From assembly GCF_900112345.1 (NCBI RefSeq), contig NZ_FOLB01000007.1, positions 1 to 64,000 on the forward strand: a stretch of DNA of 64,000 bases. Direction: 5' to 3'. Within the stretch, counting starts at the first letter, position 1, and the number at the start of each line of letters is the position of its first letter. Source of the stretch: Nocardioides terrae. Lineage in GTDB: Bacteria; Actinomycetota; Actinomycetes; Propionibacteriales; Nocardioidaceae. Below are positions 27,442 to 36,482 of the stretch, in pieces. Made by a program: the position numbers and the translations under genes. The notes below the pieces were generated by a model that saw only the letters and a program-made list of their open reading frames with translations, ran no database searches and had not been told where the DNA came from.

Positions 27442-29603
27442 GCCGCGTCGCCCCGCGCCCCGAGGGCGTCGGTGAGCAGGGTGACCAGCGCCTCGAGCCG
27501 GATGTCGGTCGTCGTGGTCTCCTCCTCCGAGGCGCCGTCGAGCGCGACGGCGGCGAGGCCGGCCTTGCTGTCGATGAGCTCGGCGATCCGGGAGTCGATC
27601 GTCTGCGCCGCGATGATCCGCCAGGCGGTGACCGGCTCGGTCTGCCCGATCCGGTGCACGCGGTCGATGGCCTGCGTCTGCTCGGCGTCGGTCCAGGACA
27701 GCTCGGCGAGCACGACGTCGGAAGCGACCTGCAGGTTGATCCCGACGCCGGCCGCGGTCAGCGAGCAGACGATGACGCCCACGCCGGGGTCCTTGACGAA
27801 GGAGTCGATCGCCTTCGTGCGCGCCGAGGCGGACTGGTCGCCACGGATCTCGGTGTAGCGGATGTCGCGCTTGGCGAAGACCTCCCCGGCCGCGTCCATG
27901 ACGTCGAGGTGCTTGGCGAAGAAGACGACCTTGCCGGCGCTGCGGACCAGCTGGGCGGCGTAGTCGGCGGCCAGGCCGGCCTTGGCCTGCCCGATCCGGC
28001 GGACCATCGCGAAGATGTTGTCACCCTTCGTCGAGTCCTCGCCGTCGGAGAGCTCCCAGCCCGCGACCCGGCGGACGAGCTCGTGGTCGATGCCGTCCAC
28101 GTCGACGCCCCGATGCTCGCGCCGCGCCTCGACGGCGGAGTCGTAGCGCTTGACCAGGCGGGCGGCGAGCTCGCGCTCGGCGGCCCTGATCGAGCGGCCG
28201 TCCGCGTCGTCGAGCTCGACGGGCAGGTCGGCGATGCGGCGGGCGGGGATGTCGGCGGCGACGTCGACCTTGCGACGGCGCACGATGCCCATGTCGACGA
28301 CCGCCCGGCGGGCGGCCGGGTAGAAGCCGAAGTCGGCGGGCGTCATGCCCGTCTCCTCCAGCCGGGCCATGAGTGCGGGACGCGGCGACTTGTCGGTCAC
28401 CCAGCCGAGGAACTGCCAGATGGTGAGGAAGTCCTCGACGTCGTTGATGAGCGGGGTGCCGGTGAGCGCCATCATCAGCGGGTTGGCGACCCGCTGCCTG
28501 ATCCGCTCGGCGATCTCCAGCACGTGCTGGGAGCGCTGCGACTTCTTGTTCTTGATGAAGTGCGCCTCGTCCACGATCATGCCGCGGAAGCCGTGCTCGC
28601 CGATCCATCCGACGTGACGATCCAGGATCTCGTAGTTGAGCACGATGATGTCGGCGAAGCCGTCGACGTCCGCGCCGTCGCCGTGCACGACGCTGACCGT
28701 GCGCTGCGGCGTCCAGATCCGGGCCTCGCGCGCCCAGTTGGTCTTCACCACGTTGGGGACGACGACGAGCAGCGGATAGGCCTGCGCCGCCTGGGCGGCG
28801 AGGAGGGACTGAGCGGTCTTGCCCAGGCCGGGCTCGTCGGCGAGCAGGAAGGTGCGGTGTCCGTCCGCGACGGAGGCGACCAGTCGCGACTGGTGGTCCA
28901 TCAGTGAGACGTCGGGCGGAAGGAGCACGCTCGGGCGAGCGGTGGGCAGCTCCATGCAGGAGGACACGCCGGGAGCCGGGTGCTCGAAGGAGTTCAGCAG
29001 CGGGCCGATCATCTCCCAGCCGGCCAGCCGTCGCGTCTCGAGGCGCGGCGGGGCGGCACTGAAGTCGGGCGCCATGAACGGAGTGATGAGCTGGGCCCGG
29101 GCCACCGACTGCGGCACCACCTGGCGGTCGGTGCGTACGACGGACGAGAACTGCCGCGCCGGCTCCTCGGTCGCCGGGTCCGGCTCGAGCCCGGCGGCCT
29201 CCTGCAGCTCGCGTCGGAGCCGTCGGGTCGCGTCGGTCTGCTCGGCGTCCTCGGCCAGCAGGGTGAACAGGGACGGCTCGCGCGCCGCGGTCTGGGCGAG
29301 GATGCTGGCGATCCCGTCGAGCCGCTTGAGCTCGGCCGCTCGGGTCTGCTCGCTCAGGTCGGGGTCGGCCTTCAGCCGGGCGCGCTCCTCGCGTACCAGC
29401 AGCGCGACGACCTGGAACCGGGTGCGCTCGGAGCGACCACGCTGGACACCCGACTCGACCTCGCGCACCGCCTTGGCGAGGACGGGGATGAGACCCTCGT
29501 TGTCCTGGGCGCGACGAGCACCGCCCTGACGACGTTGCGCCGTCCTTGCGCCACTGGACCGGCGCTGACCCTGTGCGGCCAACCGAAACTCCTCCTGCGT
29601 CAC
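27438..29603 (-). CDS. SNF2-family DEAD/DEAH-box ATPase (SMARCAL1/HepA-like)
   Basis: 721-residue DNA-dependent ATPase. A ~220-residue N-terminal part, helical and charged, precedes the two RecA-like lobes. Walker A is DEPGLGKT (Lys262) and the DEAH box is VDEAHFIKN (Asp345). The TGTPL motif III follows. In lobe 2 are KVVFFAKHLDVMDA, VCSLTAAGVGINLQVAS and the QAIDRVHRIGQ motif VI. The family translocates on duplex DNA and remodels protein-DNA complexes or forks; no methylase or nuclease partner is adjacent, so a restriction-type role is not indicated. The start is a GTG at 29603 without an obvious ribosome site, so the exact N-terminus is uncertain. Confidence 0.9.
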   Translation of the reverse strand: MTQEEFRLAAQGQRRSSGARTAQRRQGGARRAQDNEGLIPVLAKAVREVESGVQRGRSERTRFQVVALLVREERARLKADPDLSEQTRAAELKRLDGIASILAQTAAREPSLFTLLAEDAEQTDATRRLRRELQEAAGLEPDPATEEPARQFSSVVRTDRQVVPQSVARAQLITPFMAPDFSAAPPRLETRRLAGWEMIGPLLNSFEHPAPGVSSCMELPTARPSVLLPPDVSLMDHQSRLVASVADGHRTFLLADEPGLGKTAQSLLAAQAAQAYPLLVVVPNVVKTNWAREARIWTPQRTVSVVHGDGADVDGFADIIVLNYEILDRHVGWIGEHGFRGMIVDEAHFIKNKKSQRSQHVLEIAERIRQRVANPLMMALTGTPLINDVEDFLTIWQFLGWVTDKSPRPALMARLEETGMTPADFGFYPAARRAVVDMGIVRRRKVDVAADIPARRIADLPVELDDADGRSIRAAERELAARLVKRYDSAVEARREHRGVDVDGIDHELVRRVAGWELSDGEDSTKGDNIFAMVRRIGQAKAGLAADYAAQLVRSAGKVVFFAKHLDVMDAAGEVFAKRDIRYTEIRGDQSASARTKAIDSFVKDPGVGVIVCSLTAAGVGINLQVASDVVLAELSWTDAEQTQAIDRVHRIGQTEPVTAWRIIAAQTIDSRIAELIDSKAGLAAVALDGASEEETTTTDIRLEALVTLLTDALGARGDAA

Positions 29604-29802
29604 CGAGCGGCGACACGCACCACGTGCGTCGAGAGAACGATCCCGGCGCCGGCCACCTCGCTCGGCCCAGGCTGCGGGCCGCGGGCGTTCGTGCGCCAGG
29701 TGCCCGGCAGCAACCGGGCTCGTGCCAAGCGTAGCGCCGTCCCGAGGCGGTAGGGCACAGGGGGCCGGAATCGCGTTGTCGGGCGCGGCGCGGCCGGCAC
29801 GC

Positions 29803-30519
29803 TCACCGTACGTCGGGCGAGCCGTCCTCGTCCCCGATCAGCATCTCCCCCAGATCGGCCACGGTCAGCCCGGAGAGCGTGTCTCGGAAGACCCGTCGTG
29901 GTCCCTCCAGGACCGGGACGTGGTTGACGACGACGAGCACGGTGCAGCCGGCGGCCTCGGCCGACTTCGCGCCGGTGTTGGAGTCCTCGACCGCGAGGCA
30001 GTCGGCTGTGGGGACGCCGAGAGCGGCGGCGGCCGTCTCGTAGGGTTCCGGGTGCGGCTTGCCGAACTCGACCTGGTCACCGGTGACGACCGCCTGGAAG
30101 GTGCCGACAGGCAGCTGGCGCAGGATCGGCGCGACGAAGCGCTGCCACGACATCGTGACGAGCGCGCACGGCACACCGGCGGCGCCGAGCTCGGTGAGCA
30201 GCTCACGGGCGCCCGGACGCCACGGGATCGCTCGCTCCACCCGCTCCACGACGCCGTCGAGCAGCAGGTCGACGATCTCCTCCGGGCTCAGCTCGAGCTC
30301 CATCCGGCGTTTGATGTAGCGCCCGGACTCGAGCAGGTCGTTGCCGACCAGCTCGAGCGCGTCGGCATGACTCCACTCCCCGCCGAACCGCTCCGCGATC
30401 GCGAACTCGGTCTCGATCCAGTAAGGCTCGGTGTCGCAGAGGGTGCCGTCCATGTCCCACAGGACGGCTGCGGGCGGGTGCCCGGGAGCTCCAGCGTGCG
30501 TCGGCGGGTCGGTGTTCAG
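29803..30519 (-). CDS. HAD-superfamily phosphatase (beta-phosphoglucomutase-like), apparent CTG start
   Basis: 238-residue haloacid-dehalogenase-type hydrolase with a helical cap. Motif I is VLWDMDGTLCDTEP, motif II VTMSW, motif III FGKPHPEPY and motif IV CLAVEDSNTG. The only in-frame ATG (30453) falls between the two motif-I aspartates, so starting there would remove the nucleophile Asp and strand beta-1. No ATG, GTG or TTG lies upstream before the in-frame stop at 30550-30552. A CTG at 30519 has AAGGGAGG exactly 6 bases upstream and overlaps the histidine-kinase stop (CTGA), so it is taken as the start. The substrate is unknown; phosphosugars are typical. Confidence 0.85.
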   Translation of the reverse strand: MNTDPPTHAGAPGHPPAAVLWDMDGTLCDTEPYWIETEFAIAERFGGEWSHADALELVGNDLLESGRYIKRRMELELSPEEIVDLLLDGVVERVERAIPWRPGARELLTELGAAGVPCALVTMSWQRFVAPILRQLPVGTFQAVVTGDQVEFGKPHPEPYETAAAALGVPTADCLAVEDSNTGAKSAEAAGCTVLVVVNHVPVLEGPRRVFRDTLSGLTVADLGEMLIGDEDGSPDVR

Positions 30520-31658
30520 AGCGTGCCTCCCTTGGATGTGGTCGGCAATCTAACGGTGACGCGCAGCCCCCCGTCGTGACGGGGGTCGAGCGTCAAGGCC
30601 CCGTCGTGGGCCTCGACGGTGCTCCTGACGATCGCGAGCCCGAGCCCCACGCCCGCCTGGGCGGCGTGGACGCGCTCGCTGCCGCGTTGGAACGGCTCGG
30701 TGAACGTGGCCACGAGCCGCGGGTCGAGCCTCTCGCCGGTGTTCTCGACGGTGAGGACGACGCCGTCCGGCCGGATGCCGGTGGCGACCCGGACCGTGCC
30801 GTGCTCGGGGAGGTTGTGGACGATCGCGTTGTGGACCAGGTTCGTGGTCATCTGCAGCAGCAGGGCGGGAGAGCCGAGGGTCGGTGCCGGCTCGGCGTCG
30901 GTGGCGATGCTGATGCCGTGCTTCTCCGCGAGCGGCAGGAGGGTCTCGGTGGCCTCCTCGGCCGCGAGGGACAGGTCCACGGGTTCCCGGGCGAAGGAGC
31001 GCCGGTCGGCCCGGCTGAGCAGGAGCAGCGCCTCGGTGAGGTCGATGGCACGCGTGTTGACCGTCTGGAGACGGTCGAGGAGCTCGTCGGTGTCGCGGTC
31101 CCGATCGCTGCGCGCCACTTCGAGGAGGGTCTGGGTGATCGCGAGCGGGGTCCGCAGCTCGTGGGAGGCGTTGGCGGCGAACCGCCGCTGCTCGGCGACG
31201 TGGGCCTCGAGTCGGGCCAGCATGCCGTCGAACGCGTCGGCCAGCTCGCGGAACTCGTCCCTCCGTCCGGGCATCCGGATCCGGTGGGAGAGGCTCCCAC
31301 CGCCCGCGCTGCGGGTCGCCGCGGTGATGCGGTGCAACGGCGCGAGCATGCGCCCGGCGAGGATCCATCCGCCGACCAGGCCGACCACCAGGAGCAGCGC
31401 CAGCATGAGGGCCGCCTTCGGCGCGAAGGCGTCCCACAGGTCCGATCGGCCCGGGACGAAGTCGCCGGGGAGCGGCCGCATGCCAAGGCCGGGGGCATGG
31501 CGCGGTGGTGTCACGATCGCCTCGTCGGGCACGTAGCGCAGCAGGAAGACGAGGACGACGGCGATCAGCCCGGCGCCGGCGATCATGAGGAAGGCGGCGT
31601 AGCTGAGCGTGAGCTTGAGCCGGACGCTCAGCCCCGGGGCCCTATCCACGTAGGTCAC
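30516..31658 (-). CDS. Sensor histidine kinase (OmpR-type partner)
   Basis: 380-residue two-component sensor: transmembrane helices at about 18-40 and 83-105 around a short extracytoplasmic loop, a HAMP linker, the HisKA phosphoacceptor His166 in ASHELRTPLAI, and the HATPase_c domain (NLVHNAIVHN N-box, VENTGERLD, VGLGLAIVR). The GTG at 31658 is the likely start; it overlaps the regulator's end by 17 bases. An in-frame upstream ATG would bury more than 80 bases in that gene. The downstream HAD phosphatase overlaps its stop codon. A MacB-type permease relic beyond the regulator suggests the system once controlled an exporter. Confidence 0.88.
   Translation of the reverse strand: MTYVDRAPGLSVRLKLTLSYAAFLMIAGAGLIAVVLVFLLRYVPDEAIVTPPRHAPGLGMRPLPGDFVPGRSDLWDAFAPKAALMLALLLVVGLVGGWILAGRMLAPLHRITAATRSAGGGSLSHRIRMPGRRDEFRELADAFDGMLARLEAHVAEQRRFAANASHELRTPLAITQTLLEVARSDRDRDTDELLDRLQTVNTRAIDLTEALLLLSRADRRSFAREPVDLSLAAEEATETLLPLAEKHGISIATDAEPAPTLGSPALLLQMTTNLVHNAIVHNLPEHGTVRVATGIRPDGVVLTVENTGERLDPRLVATFTEPFQRGSERVHAAQAGVGLGLAIVRSTVEAHDGALTLDPRHDGGLRVTVRLPTTSKGGTL
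30526..30533 (-). promoter_or_regulatory. Strong Shine-Dalgarno site that defines a CTG start
   Basis: AAGGGAGG at the end of the histidine-kinase gene, 6 bases before the CTG at 30519. It is the best ribosome site near the HAD phosphatase and is the main reason for placing the start there. Confidence 0.6.
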
Positions 31659-32343
31659 TCGCCTCTGTCCCGGGACCGGTGTCGATGCGATAGCCGACGC
31701 CGGGGACCGTGGTGATGAGCCACGGCTCACCGAGGCGCTTGCGCAGCGCGGAGACGGTGATGCGCACGGAGTTGGTGAACGGGTCGGCGTTCTCGTCCCA
31801 GGCCCGCTCCAGGAGCTCCTCGGCGCTGACGACGCCGCCCTCGGCGGCGACGAGGACGTCGAGCACGGCGAACTGCTTGCGGGTGAGGGCGACGTACCGC
31901 CCGTCGCGGTAGACCTCCCGACGGAACGGGTCGACCCGCAGCCCCGCGATCTCCCTGACCGGAGGCCGGTTGTGGCCGCGCCGGCGGGCGAGGGCTCGCA
32001 GACGCAGCACCAGCTCCCTCATCTCGAAGGGCTTGGTGAGGTAGTCGTCGGCACCCAGCTCGAAGCCGGTGGCCTTGTCGTCGAGCCGGTCCGCGGCGGT
32101 GAGCATCAGGATCGGCAGGCCGGTGCCGGAGGCGACGATTCGGCTGGCGATCTCGTCACCGGACGGCCCGGGGATGTCGCGGTCGAGGATGGCGATGTCG
32201 TAGGAGTTGACGCTCAGCAGCTCCCAGGCGGTCTCCCCGTCACCGGCGATGTCGGCCGCGATCGCCTCCAGGCGCAGGCCGTCGCGGACGGCCCCCGCCA
32301 TGAGGGGCTCGTCCTCCACGATCAGCACGCGCATGGCCTCCAT
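31642..32343 (-). CDS. OmpR-family response regulator
   Basis: 233-residue regulator: receiver domain with the acidic pair in LIVEDEP, phospho-acceptor Asp54 in AILDRDIPG and the conserved Lys in DDYLTKPFEM. A C-terminal winged-helix DNA-binding domain follows (LTRKQFAVLDVLV, SVRITVSALRKRLG, TVPGVGYRI). Two ATGs three codons apart (32343 and 32334) are both possible starts. It overlaps the downstream histidine kinase. The upstream 60 bases before the MacB relic hold the promoter region, with repeated GCATGCGC elements that could bind the regulator. Confidence 0.9.
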   Translation of the reverse strand: MEAMRVLIVEDEPLMAGAVRDGLRLEAIAADIAGDGETAWELLSVNSYDIAILDRDIPGPSGDEIASRIVASGTGLPILMLTAADRLDDKATGFELGADDYLTKPFEMRELVLRLRALARRRGHNRPPVREIAGLRVDPFRREVYRDGRYVALTRKQFAVLDVLVAAEGGVVSAEELLERAWDENADPFTNSVRITVSALRKRLGEPWLITTVPGVGYRIDTGPGTEASDLRG

Positions 32344-32402
32344 GCTCGCAGGCCGGGCATATCGCCGGCATATCGAAAAGCGCATGCGCGCCGGCAACAC
32401 GC

Positions 32403-32543
32403 ATGCGCATGCTCGCCCCGACCGCCAACCCGGCCGACCGCAACGCGGTCAACGTCAGCCAGCCCTCCGACGCGCTCGTCGCCGAAGCGGAGGCCACGAG
32501 CGCCTTCAGCGGCCTCTCCCTCGGGCTGGGCGCCGTCGCACTC
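32403..32543 (+). pseudogene. Relic of a MacB/FtsX-type ABC transporter permease
   Basis: Over 47 codons the plus strand reads like an internal piece of a MacB-type permease, just before a late transmembrane helix: MLAPTANPADRNAVNVSQP, then PSDALVAEAEATSAFSGL and SLGLGAVAL. Intact family members continue LLVGAVGIANVMVISVLERR. Here the frame runs into sequence antisense to metH and the similarity stops. Nothing upstream encodes the rest. It is a remnant of a gene that lay next to the response regulator; such regulators commonly sit beside MacB-type exporters. The identification is by recalled family pattern, not by alignment. Confidence 0.55.
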
Positions 32544-32553
32544 CCGCGCCCGA

Positions 32554-35500
32554 TCAGTCCTCCGGGTCGTAGCCGAGGTTCGGCGACAGCCAGCGCTCGG
32601 CCTCGGCGAGGGTCCAGCCCTTCCGCTCCGCGTAGTCCGCGACCTGGTCGCGGCCGAGCCGGCCGACGACGAAGTACTGCGACTGCGGGTGGCTGTAGTA
32701 GACGCCCGAGACCGACGCGCCCGGCCACATCGCCATGCCGTCGGTGAGCTCGATGCCGGCCTTGGCCTCGACGTCGAGGAGCTCCCAGAGCGTCCGCTTC
32801 TCGGTGTGGTCGGGGCAGGCCGGGTAGCCGGGGGCCGGACGGATGCCCTGGTAGCGCTCGGCGATCAGGTCCTGGTTGGACTTGCCGGCCTCGTCGGCGG
32901 CGTAGCCCCAGAACTCGGTGCGGACCCGCTGGTGCAGCCGCTCGGCGAACGCCTCGGCGAGCCGGTCGGCCAGTGACTCGAGCAGGATCGCCGAGTAGTC
33001 GTCGAGGGCGTCCTTGAACTCCATGACCTTCGCCGGTAGTCCGATGCCCGCGGTCACGGCGAAGGCACCGATGTGGTCGGCCAGGCCGGAGTCGACCGGC
33101 GCGACGAAGTCGGCCAGGGACCGGTTCGGCACGCCCTCGCGGTGCTCGCCCTGCTGGCGCAGCGCGAAGAGCCGTGCGCGCTCGGCGGAGCGGTCGTCGT
33201 CGGCGTACACGATGACGTCCTCGCCGGTGGAGGCCGCCGGGAAGAGGCCGTAGACCGCGTTGGCGCTGATCCACTTCTCCGCGATCGCCCGGTCGAGCAT
33301 CGCCTGTGCGTCCTCGTAGAGCTTGGAGGCCGCCTCGCCGTGGGTGGGGCTGTGCAGGATGTCGGGGAACTTGCCCTTCATCTCCCACGAGTTGAAGAAC
33401 GGCTGCCAGTCGATGTACTCGCGCAGCTCGGCGAGGTCGTAGTCGGTCAGCGTGTGCACGCCCGGGCTCGCCGGCGCCGGGGGGACGTACGCCGACCAGT
33501 CGACCGGCGTCGCATTGGCCCGCGCCTTCTCGAAGGTCAGGTGGGGCCGCTCGTGCTTCTGCGCGTGCCGCGCCCGGAGCGCGTCGTAGTCGGCCTTGAC
33601 GTCGGCCATCAGCAGCGGCCGTCGCTCGTCGCTCAGCAGGGCGGCGGCGGTCGGCACCGAGCGGGAGGCGTCCTTGACCCACACGACCGGTCCGTCGTAG
33701 GCCCGGTCGATCTTGACCGCCGTGTGCGCGCGGGAGGTGGTCGCACCGCCGATGAGCAGCGGAATCTTGAGCCCCACACGCTGCATCTCGCCGGCGAAGT
33801 TCACCATCTCGTCCAGCGACGGGGTGATCAGCCCGGACAGGCCGATGATGTCGGCCTGGTGCTCGGCGGCGGCGTCGAGGATCTTCTGCGCGGGCACCAT
33901 CACGCCGAGGTCGATCACCTCGTAGTTGTTGCACTGCAGCACGACGCCGACGATGTTCTTCCCGATGTCGTGGACGTCGCCCTTGACCGTCGCCATGACG
34001 ACGGTGCCGTTGGTGTCCTTGACCGTGGCGTACTCGGGGTTGTCGAGCTTCTCCTGCTCGATGAACGGGATGAGGTAGGCGACCGCCTTCTTCATCACGC
34101 GGGCGCTCTTGACCACCTGCGGGAGGAACATCTTCCCAGCGCCGAAGAGGTCGCCCACGACGTTCATGCCGTCCATCAGCGGACCCTCGATGACCTCGAG
34201 CGGGCGACCGCCGCGGGCCGCGATCTCCTGGCGCAGCTCCTCGGTGTCGGCCTCGACGAAGCCGTCGATGCCCTTCACGAGGGCGTGGGTGATCCGCTCG
34301 CCGACCGGCAGGTCGCGCCACTCCTCGGTGGCGGCCTCCTGCTGCTCGCCGCTCCCCCGGTGCTTCTCGGCCAGCCCGAGCAGGCGCTCGGTCGCGGCCA
34401 GCGAGTCGCCGGTCCGGTTGAGGATGACGTCCTCGATGGCGTCGCGCAGCTCGGGGTCGATCTCGTCGTAGGTGACCAGCGCCCCCGCGTTGACGATGCC
34501 CATGTCCAGGCCGGCGCGGATGGCGTGGAAGAGGAAGACCGCGTGGATCGCCTCGCGGACCGGGTTGTTCCCCCGGAACGAGAAGCTCACGTTGGAGATG
34601 CCGCCCGAGACCTTCGCACCGGGCAGGTTCTGCTTGATCCAGCGGACCGCCTCGATGAAGTCCACGCCGTAGTTGGCGTGCTCCTCGATGCCGGTCGCCA
34701 CGGCGAAGACGTTGGGGTCGAAGATGATGTCCTCGGCGGGGAAGCCGACCTTGTCGACGAGGATGCCGTAGGCGCGTCGGCAGATCTGCTGGCGGCGCTC
34801 GAGGGTGTCGGCCTGGCCGTCTTCGTCGAAGGCCATGACGACGGCGGCGGCGCCGTACTTGCGGCACAGTCGGGCGTGCTCGACGAACCTCTCCTCGCCC
34901 TCCTTCATCGAGATCGAGTTGACGATCGGTTTGCCCTGGACGTTGCGCAGACCGGCCTCGATGACCTCCCACTTGGAGGAGTCGATCATCACCGGTACGC
35001 GGCTGATGTCGGGCTCGGAGGCGACCAGCTTGAGGAAGCGGTCCATCGCTGCGACGCCGTCGATCATCCCCTCGTCCATGTTGACGTCGATGACCTGCGC
35101 GCCGCTCTCGACCTGCTGGGCCGCGACGGACAGCGCGGTGTCGTAGTCGCCGGCCTTGATGAGGTTGCGGAAGCGCGCCGAGCCGGTGATGTTGGTCCGC
35201 TCGCCGACGTTGACGAACAGGCTGTCCTCGGTGAGCGTGAACGGCTCCAGGCCGGACAGCCGCATCCCGGGACGGGCCTCGCTGGGCGTGCGGGGGGCCA
35301 GACCCTCCACCGCCTTCGCGATCTCGGCGATGTGCGCCGGGGTCGTGCCGCAGCAGCCGCCGACGAGATTGACGAAGCCCGCGCCGGCGAACTCGTGCAG
35401 GTGGGCGGCGGTCTCGGCCGGCCCCTCGTCGTACTCGCCGAAGGCGTTGGGGAGGCCCGCGTTGGGATAGCAGGACACGAACGTGTCGGCGATGCGGGCC

Positions 35501-36300
35501 ATCTCGGCGATGTAGGGCCGCATCTCCTTGGCGCCGAGCGCGCAGTTGAGCCCGACGGCGATCGGCCGCACGTGGCGGACCGAGTCCCAGAACGCCTCGG
35601 TGACCTGGCCGGACAGGGTGCGGCCGGAGGCGTCGGTGATCGTGCCGGAGATGATCACCGGCCAGCGCCGCCCCTCCTTCTCGAAGAGGCTCTCCACCGC
35701 GAAGATCGCCGCCTTGGCGTTCAGGGTGTCGAAGATCGTCTCGATGATGAGCAGGTCGGCGCCGCCGTCGACGAGGCCCTGGGCCGCGGTCTCGTACGCC
35801 GACACGAGCTGGTCGTAGGAGACGTTGCGCGCCGCCGGGTCGTTGACGTCGGGGCTGATGCTGGCCGTCCGCGTCGTCGGGCCGAGCGCGCCGGCGACGT
35901 ATCGCGGCCGGTCGAGGGTGCCGAACTCGTCGGCGATCCTGCGGGCGAGCTGCGCGGACGCGTGGTTGAGCTCGTAGGCGAGCTCCTCCAGGCCGTAGTC
36001 GGCCAGCGAGACCGCGTTGGCGTTGAACGTGTTCGTCTCCAGGACGTCCGCGCCGGCCTCGAGGTACTCGCGGTGGATGTCGGCGATGATCTGCGGCTGG
36101 GTCAGCGTCAGCAGGTCGTTGTTGCCGATGAGGTCGCTGGGGTGGTCCTTGAAGCGCTCGCCGCGGTAGCCGGCCTCGTCCGGGCGGTCGCGCTGGATCG
36201 CGGTCCCCATGGCGCCGTCGATGACCATGATCCGCTCGCGCAGGCTGGTGCGGAGCGCCTCGGTGACGTCGGGGCGGTGCTCACGCAGCTGGTCTGCCAT
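32554..36300 (-). CDS. metH: Cobalamin-dependent methionine synthase MetH
   Basis: 1248-residue four-module enzyme transferring the methyl group of 5-methyltetrahydrofolate through cobalamin to homocysteine. The homocysteine-binding barrel carries zinc ligands Cys253 (NCALGAKEM) and Cys316-Cys317 (GGCCGTTP). The pterin-binding module has [13 protein letters not shown]. The B12 module has the axial His777 in [12 protein letters not shown], with [11 protein letters not shown] following. The activation domain carries [12 protein letters not shown] for SAM-dependent reactivation. Length is close to that of the E. coli enzyme. AAGGA lies 6 bases before the ATG, inside a hairpin, and a structured leader precedes it. 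It is transcribed away from the PAC2 gene. Confidence 0.97.
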   Translation of the reverse strand: MADQLREHRPDVTEALRTSLRERIMVIDGAMGTAIQRDRPDEAGYRGERFKDHPSDLIGNNDLLTLTQPQIIADIHREYLEAGADVLETNTFNANAVSLADYGLEELAYELNHASAQLARRIADEFGTLDRPRYVAGALGPTTRTASISPDVNDPAARNVSYDQLVSAYETAAQGLVDGGADLLIIETIFDTLNAKAAIFAVESLFEKEGRRWPVIISGTITDASGRTLSGQVTEAFWDSVRHVRPIAVGLNCALGAKEMRPYIAEMARIADTFVSCYPNAGLPNAFGEYDEGPAETAAHLHEFAGAGFVNLVGGCCGTTPAHIAEIAKAVEGLAPRTPSEARPGMRLSGLEPFTLTEDSLFVNVGERTNITGSARFRNLIKAGDYDTALSVAAQQVESGAQVIDVNMDEGMIDGVAAMDRFLKLVASEPDISRVPVMIDSSKWEVIEAGLRNVQGKPIVNSISMKEGEERFVEHARLCRKYGAAAVVMAFDEDGQADTLERRQQICRRAYGILVDKVGFPAEDIIFDPNVFAVATGIEEHANYGVDFIEAVRWIKQNLPGAKVSGGISNVSFSFRGNNPVREAIHAVFLFHAIRAGLDMGIVNAGALVTYDEIDPELRDAIEDVILNRTGDSLAATERLLGLAEKHRGSGEQQEAATEEWRDLPVGERITHALVKGIDGFVEADTEELRQEIAARGGRPLEVIEGPLMDGMNVVGDLFGAGKMFLPQVVKSARVMKKAVAYLIPFIEQEKLDNPEYATVKDTNGTVVMATVKGDVHDIGKNIVGVVLQCNNYEVIDLGVMVPAQKILDAAAEHQADIIGLSGLITPSLDEMVNFAGEMQRVGLKIPLLIGGATTSRAHTAVKIDRAYDGPVVWVKDASRSVPTAAALLSDERRPLLMADVKADYDALRARHAQKHERPHLTFEKARANATPVDWSAYVPPAPASPGVHTLTDYDLAELREYIDWQPFFNSWEMKGKFPDILHSPTHGEAASKLYEDAQAMLDRAIAEKWISANAVYGLFPAASTGEDVIVYADDDRSAERARLFALRQQGEHREGVPNRSLADFVAPVDSGLADHIGAFAVTAGIGLPAKVMEFKDALDDYSAILLESLADRLAEAFAERLHQRVRTEFWGYAADEAGKSNQDLIAERYQGIRPAPGYPACPDHTEKRTLWELLDVEAKAGIELTDGMAMWPGASVSGVYYSHPQSQYFVVGRLGRDQVADYAERKGWTLAEAERWLSPNLGYDPED

Positions 36301-36301
36301 G

Positions 36302-36334
36302 CCAAGTCCTTCCAGGTTCGGAAGGCGTCCTTGG
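36302..36334 (-). promoter_or_regulatory. Hairpin that sequesters the metH ribosome-binding site
   Basis: In the mRNA, CCAAG (36334-36330) can pair with CUUGG (36306-36302), and CCUUCC (36325-36320) with GGAAGG (36313-36308) around a 6-base loop. The Shine-Dalgarno AAGGA lies in the 3' arm. This would block translation unless opened and is a plausible expression platform for the element upstream. Confidence 0.55.
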
Positions 36335-36340
36335 ATCCTG

Positions 36341-36404
36341 CTACCGCAACGGCGGGGGCATTAGCCGAGCGTGGCGGACAGGGTCCGTTGCAACGCCTCT
36401 CGGC
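36341..36404 (-). ncRNA. Structured metH leader, candidate SAH-type riboswitch
   Basis: The leader contains GCCGAG (36404-36399) that pairs perfectly with CUCGGC (36369-36364). Between them is GGCGUUGCAACGG, and downstream CCGUUGC (36352-36346) can pair with GCAACGG, forming a pseudoknot. The order GCCGAG, GCGUUGCAAC, CCACGCUCGGC and GCCGUUGC resembles my recollection of the S-adenosylhomocysteine riboswitch (conserved CCGAG, GCUGCAAC, AGGCUCGG, AACGGC). That class is known upstream of metH and ahcY in proteobacteria and some actinobacteria. The match is imperfect and was not scored. A cobalamin riboswitch is less likely because the leader is far too short. Confidence 0.4.
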
Positions 36405-36410
36405 GCACCG

Positions 36411-36416
36411 ATGCTA
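36411..36416 (-). promoter_or_regulatory. Probable -10 box of metH
   Basis: TAGCAT, 6 bases before the first stem (GCCGAG) of the metH leader RNA, so the transcript would begin at or just before the structured element. Confidence 0.4.
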
Positions 36417-36417
36417 C

Positions 36418-36438
36418 CCGCTGCGGCTCGCGCAGCGG
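36418..36438. repeat. 21-bp interrupted palindrome between metH and the PAC2 gene
   Basis: CCGCTGCG, a 5-base spacer and CGCAGCGG form a perfect 8-bp inverted repeat directly upstream of the metH -10 box, in the divergent promoter region. The position suits an operator. Confidence 0.5.
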
Positions 36439-36470
36439 CGGTCAGGCCACATGCTGACCCGACCCGCGAC

Positions 36471-36476
36471 TAGGGT
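36471..36476 (+). promoter_or_regulatory. Probable -10 box of the PAC2 gene (leaderless)
   Basis: TAGGGT, 6 bases before the GTG start at 36483. Confidence 0.5.
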
Positions 36477-36482
36477 TGAGGA

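Noticed and set aside
30451..30453. ATG at 30453 as start of the HAD phosphatase
   Set aside because: It would delete the nucleophile Asp of motif I and has no ribosome-binding site.
32240..34972. 910-codon minus-strand frame overlapping the end of metH and the response regulator
   Set aside because: Out of frame with metH; Arg-rich frame-shifted shadow with no domain.
36301..36482. Cobalamin or SAM-IV riboswitch before metH
   Set aside because: The leader is too short for a cobalamin riboswitch and lacks its B12 box; the SAM-IV core was not found. An SAH-type element fits better, but weakly.
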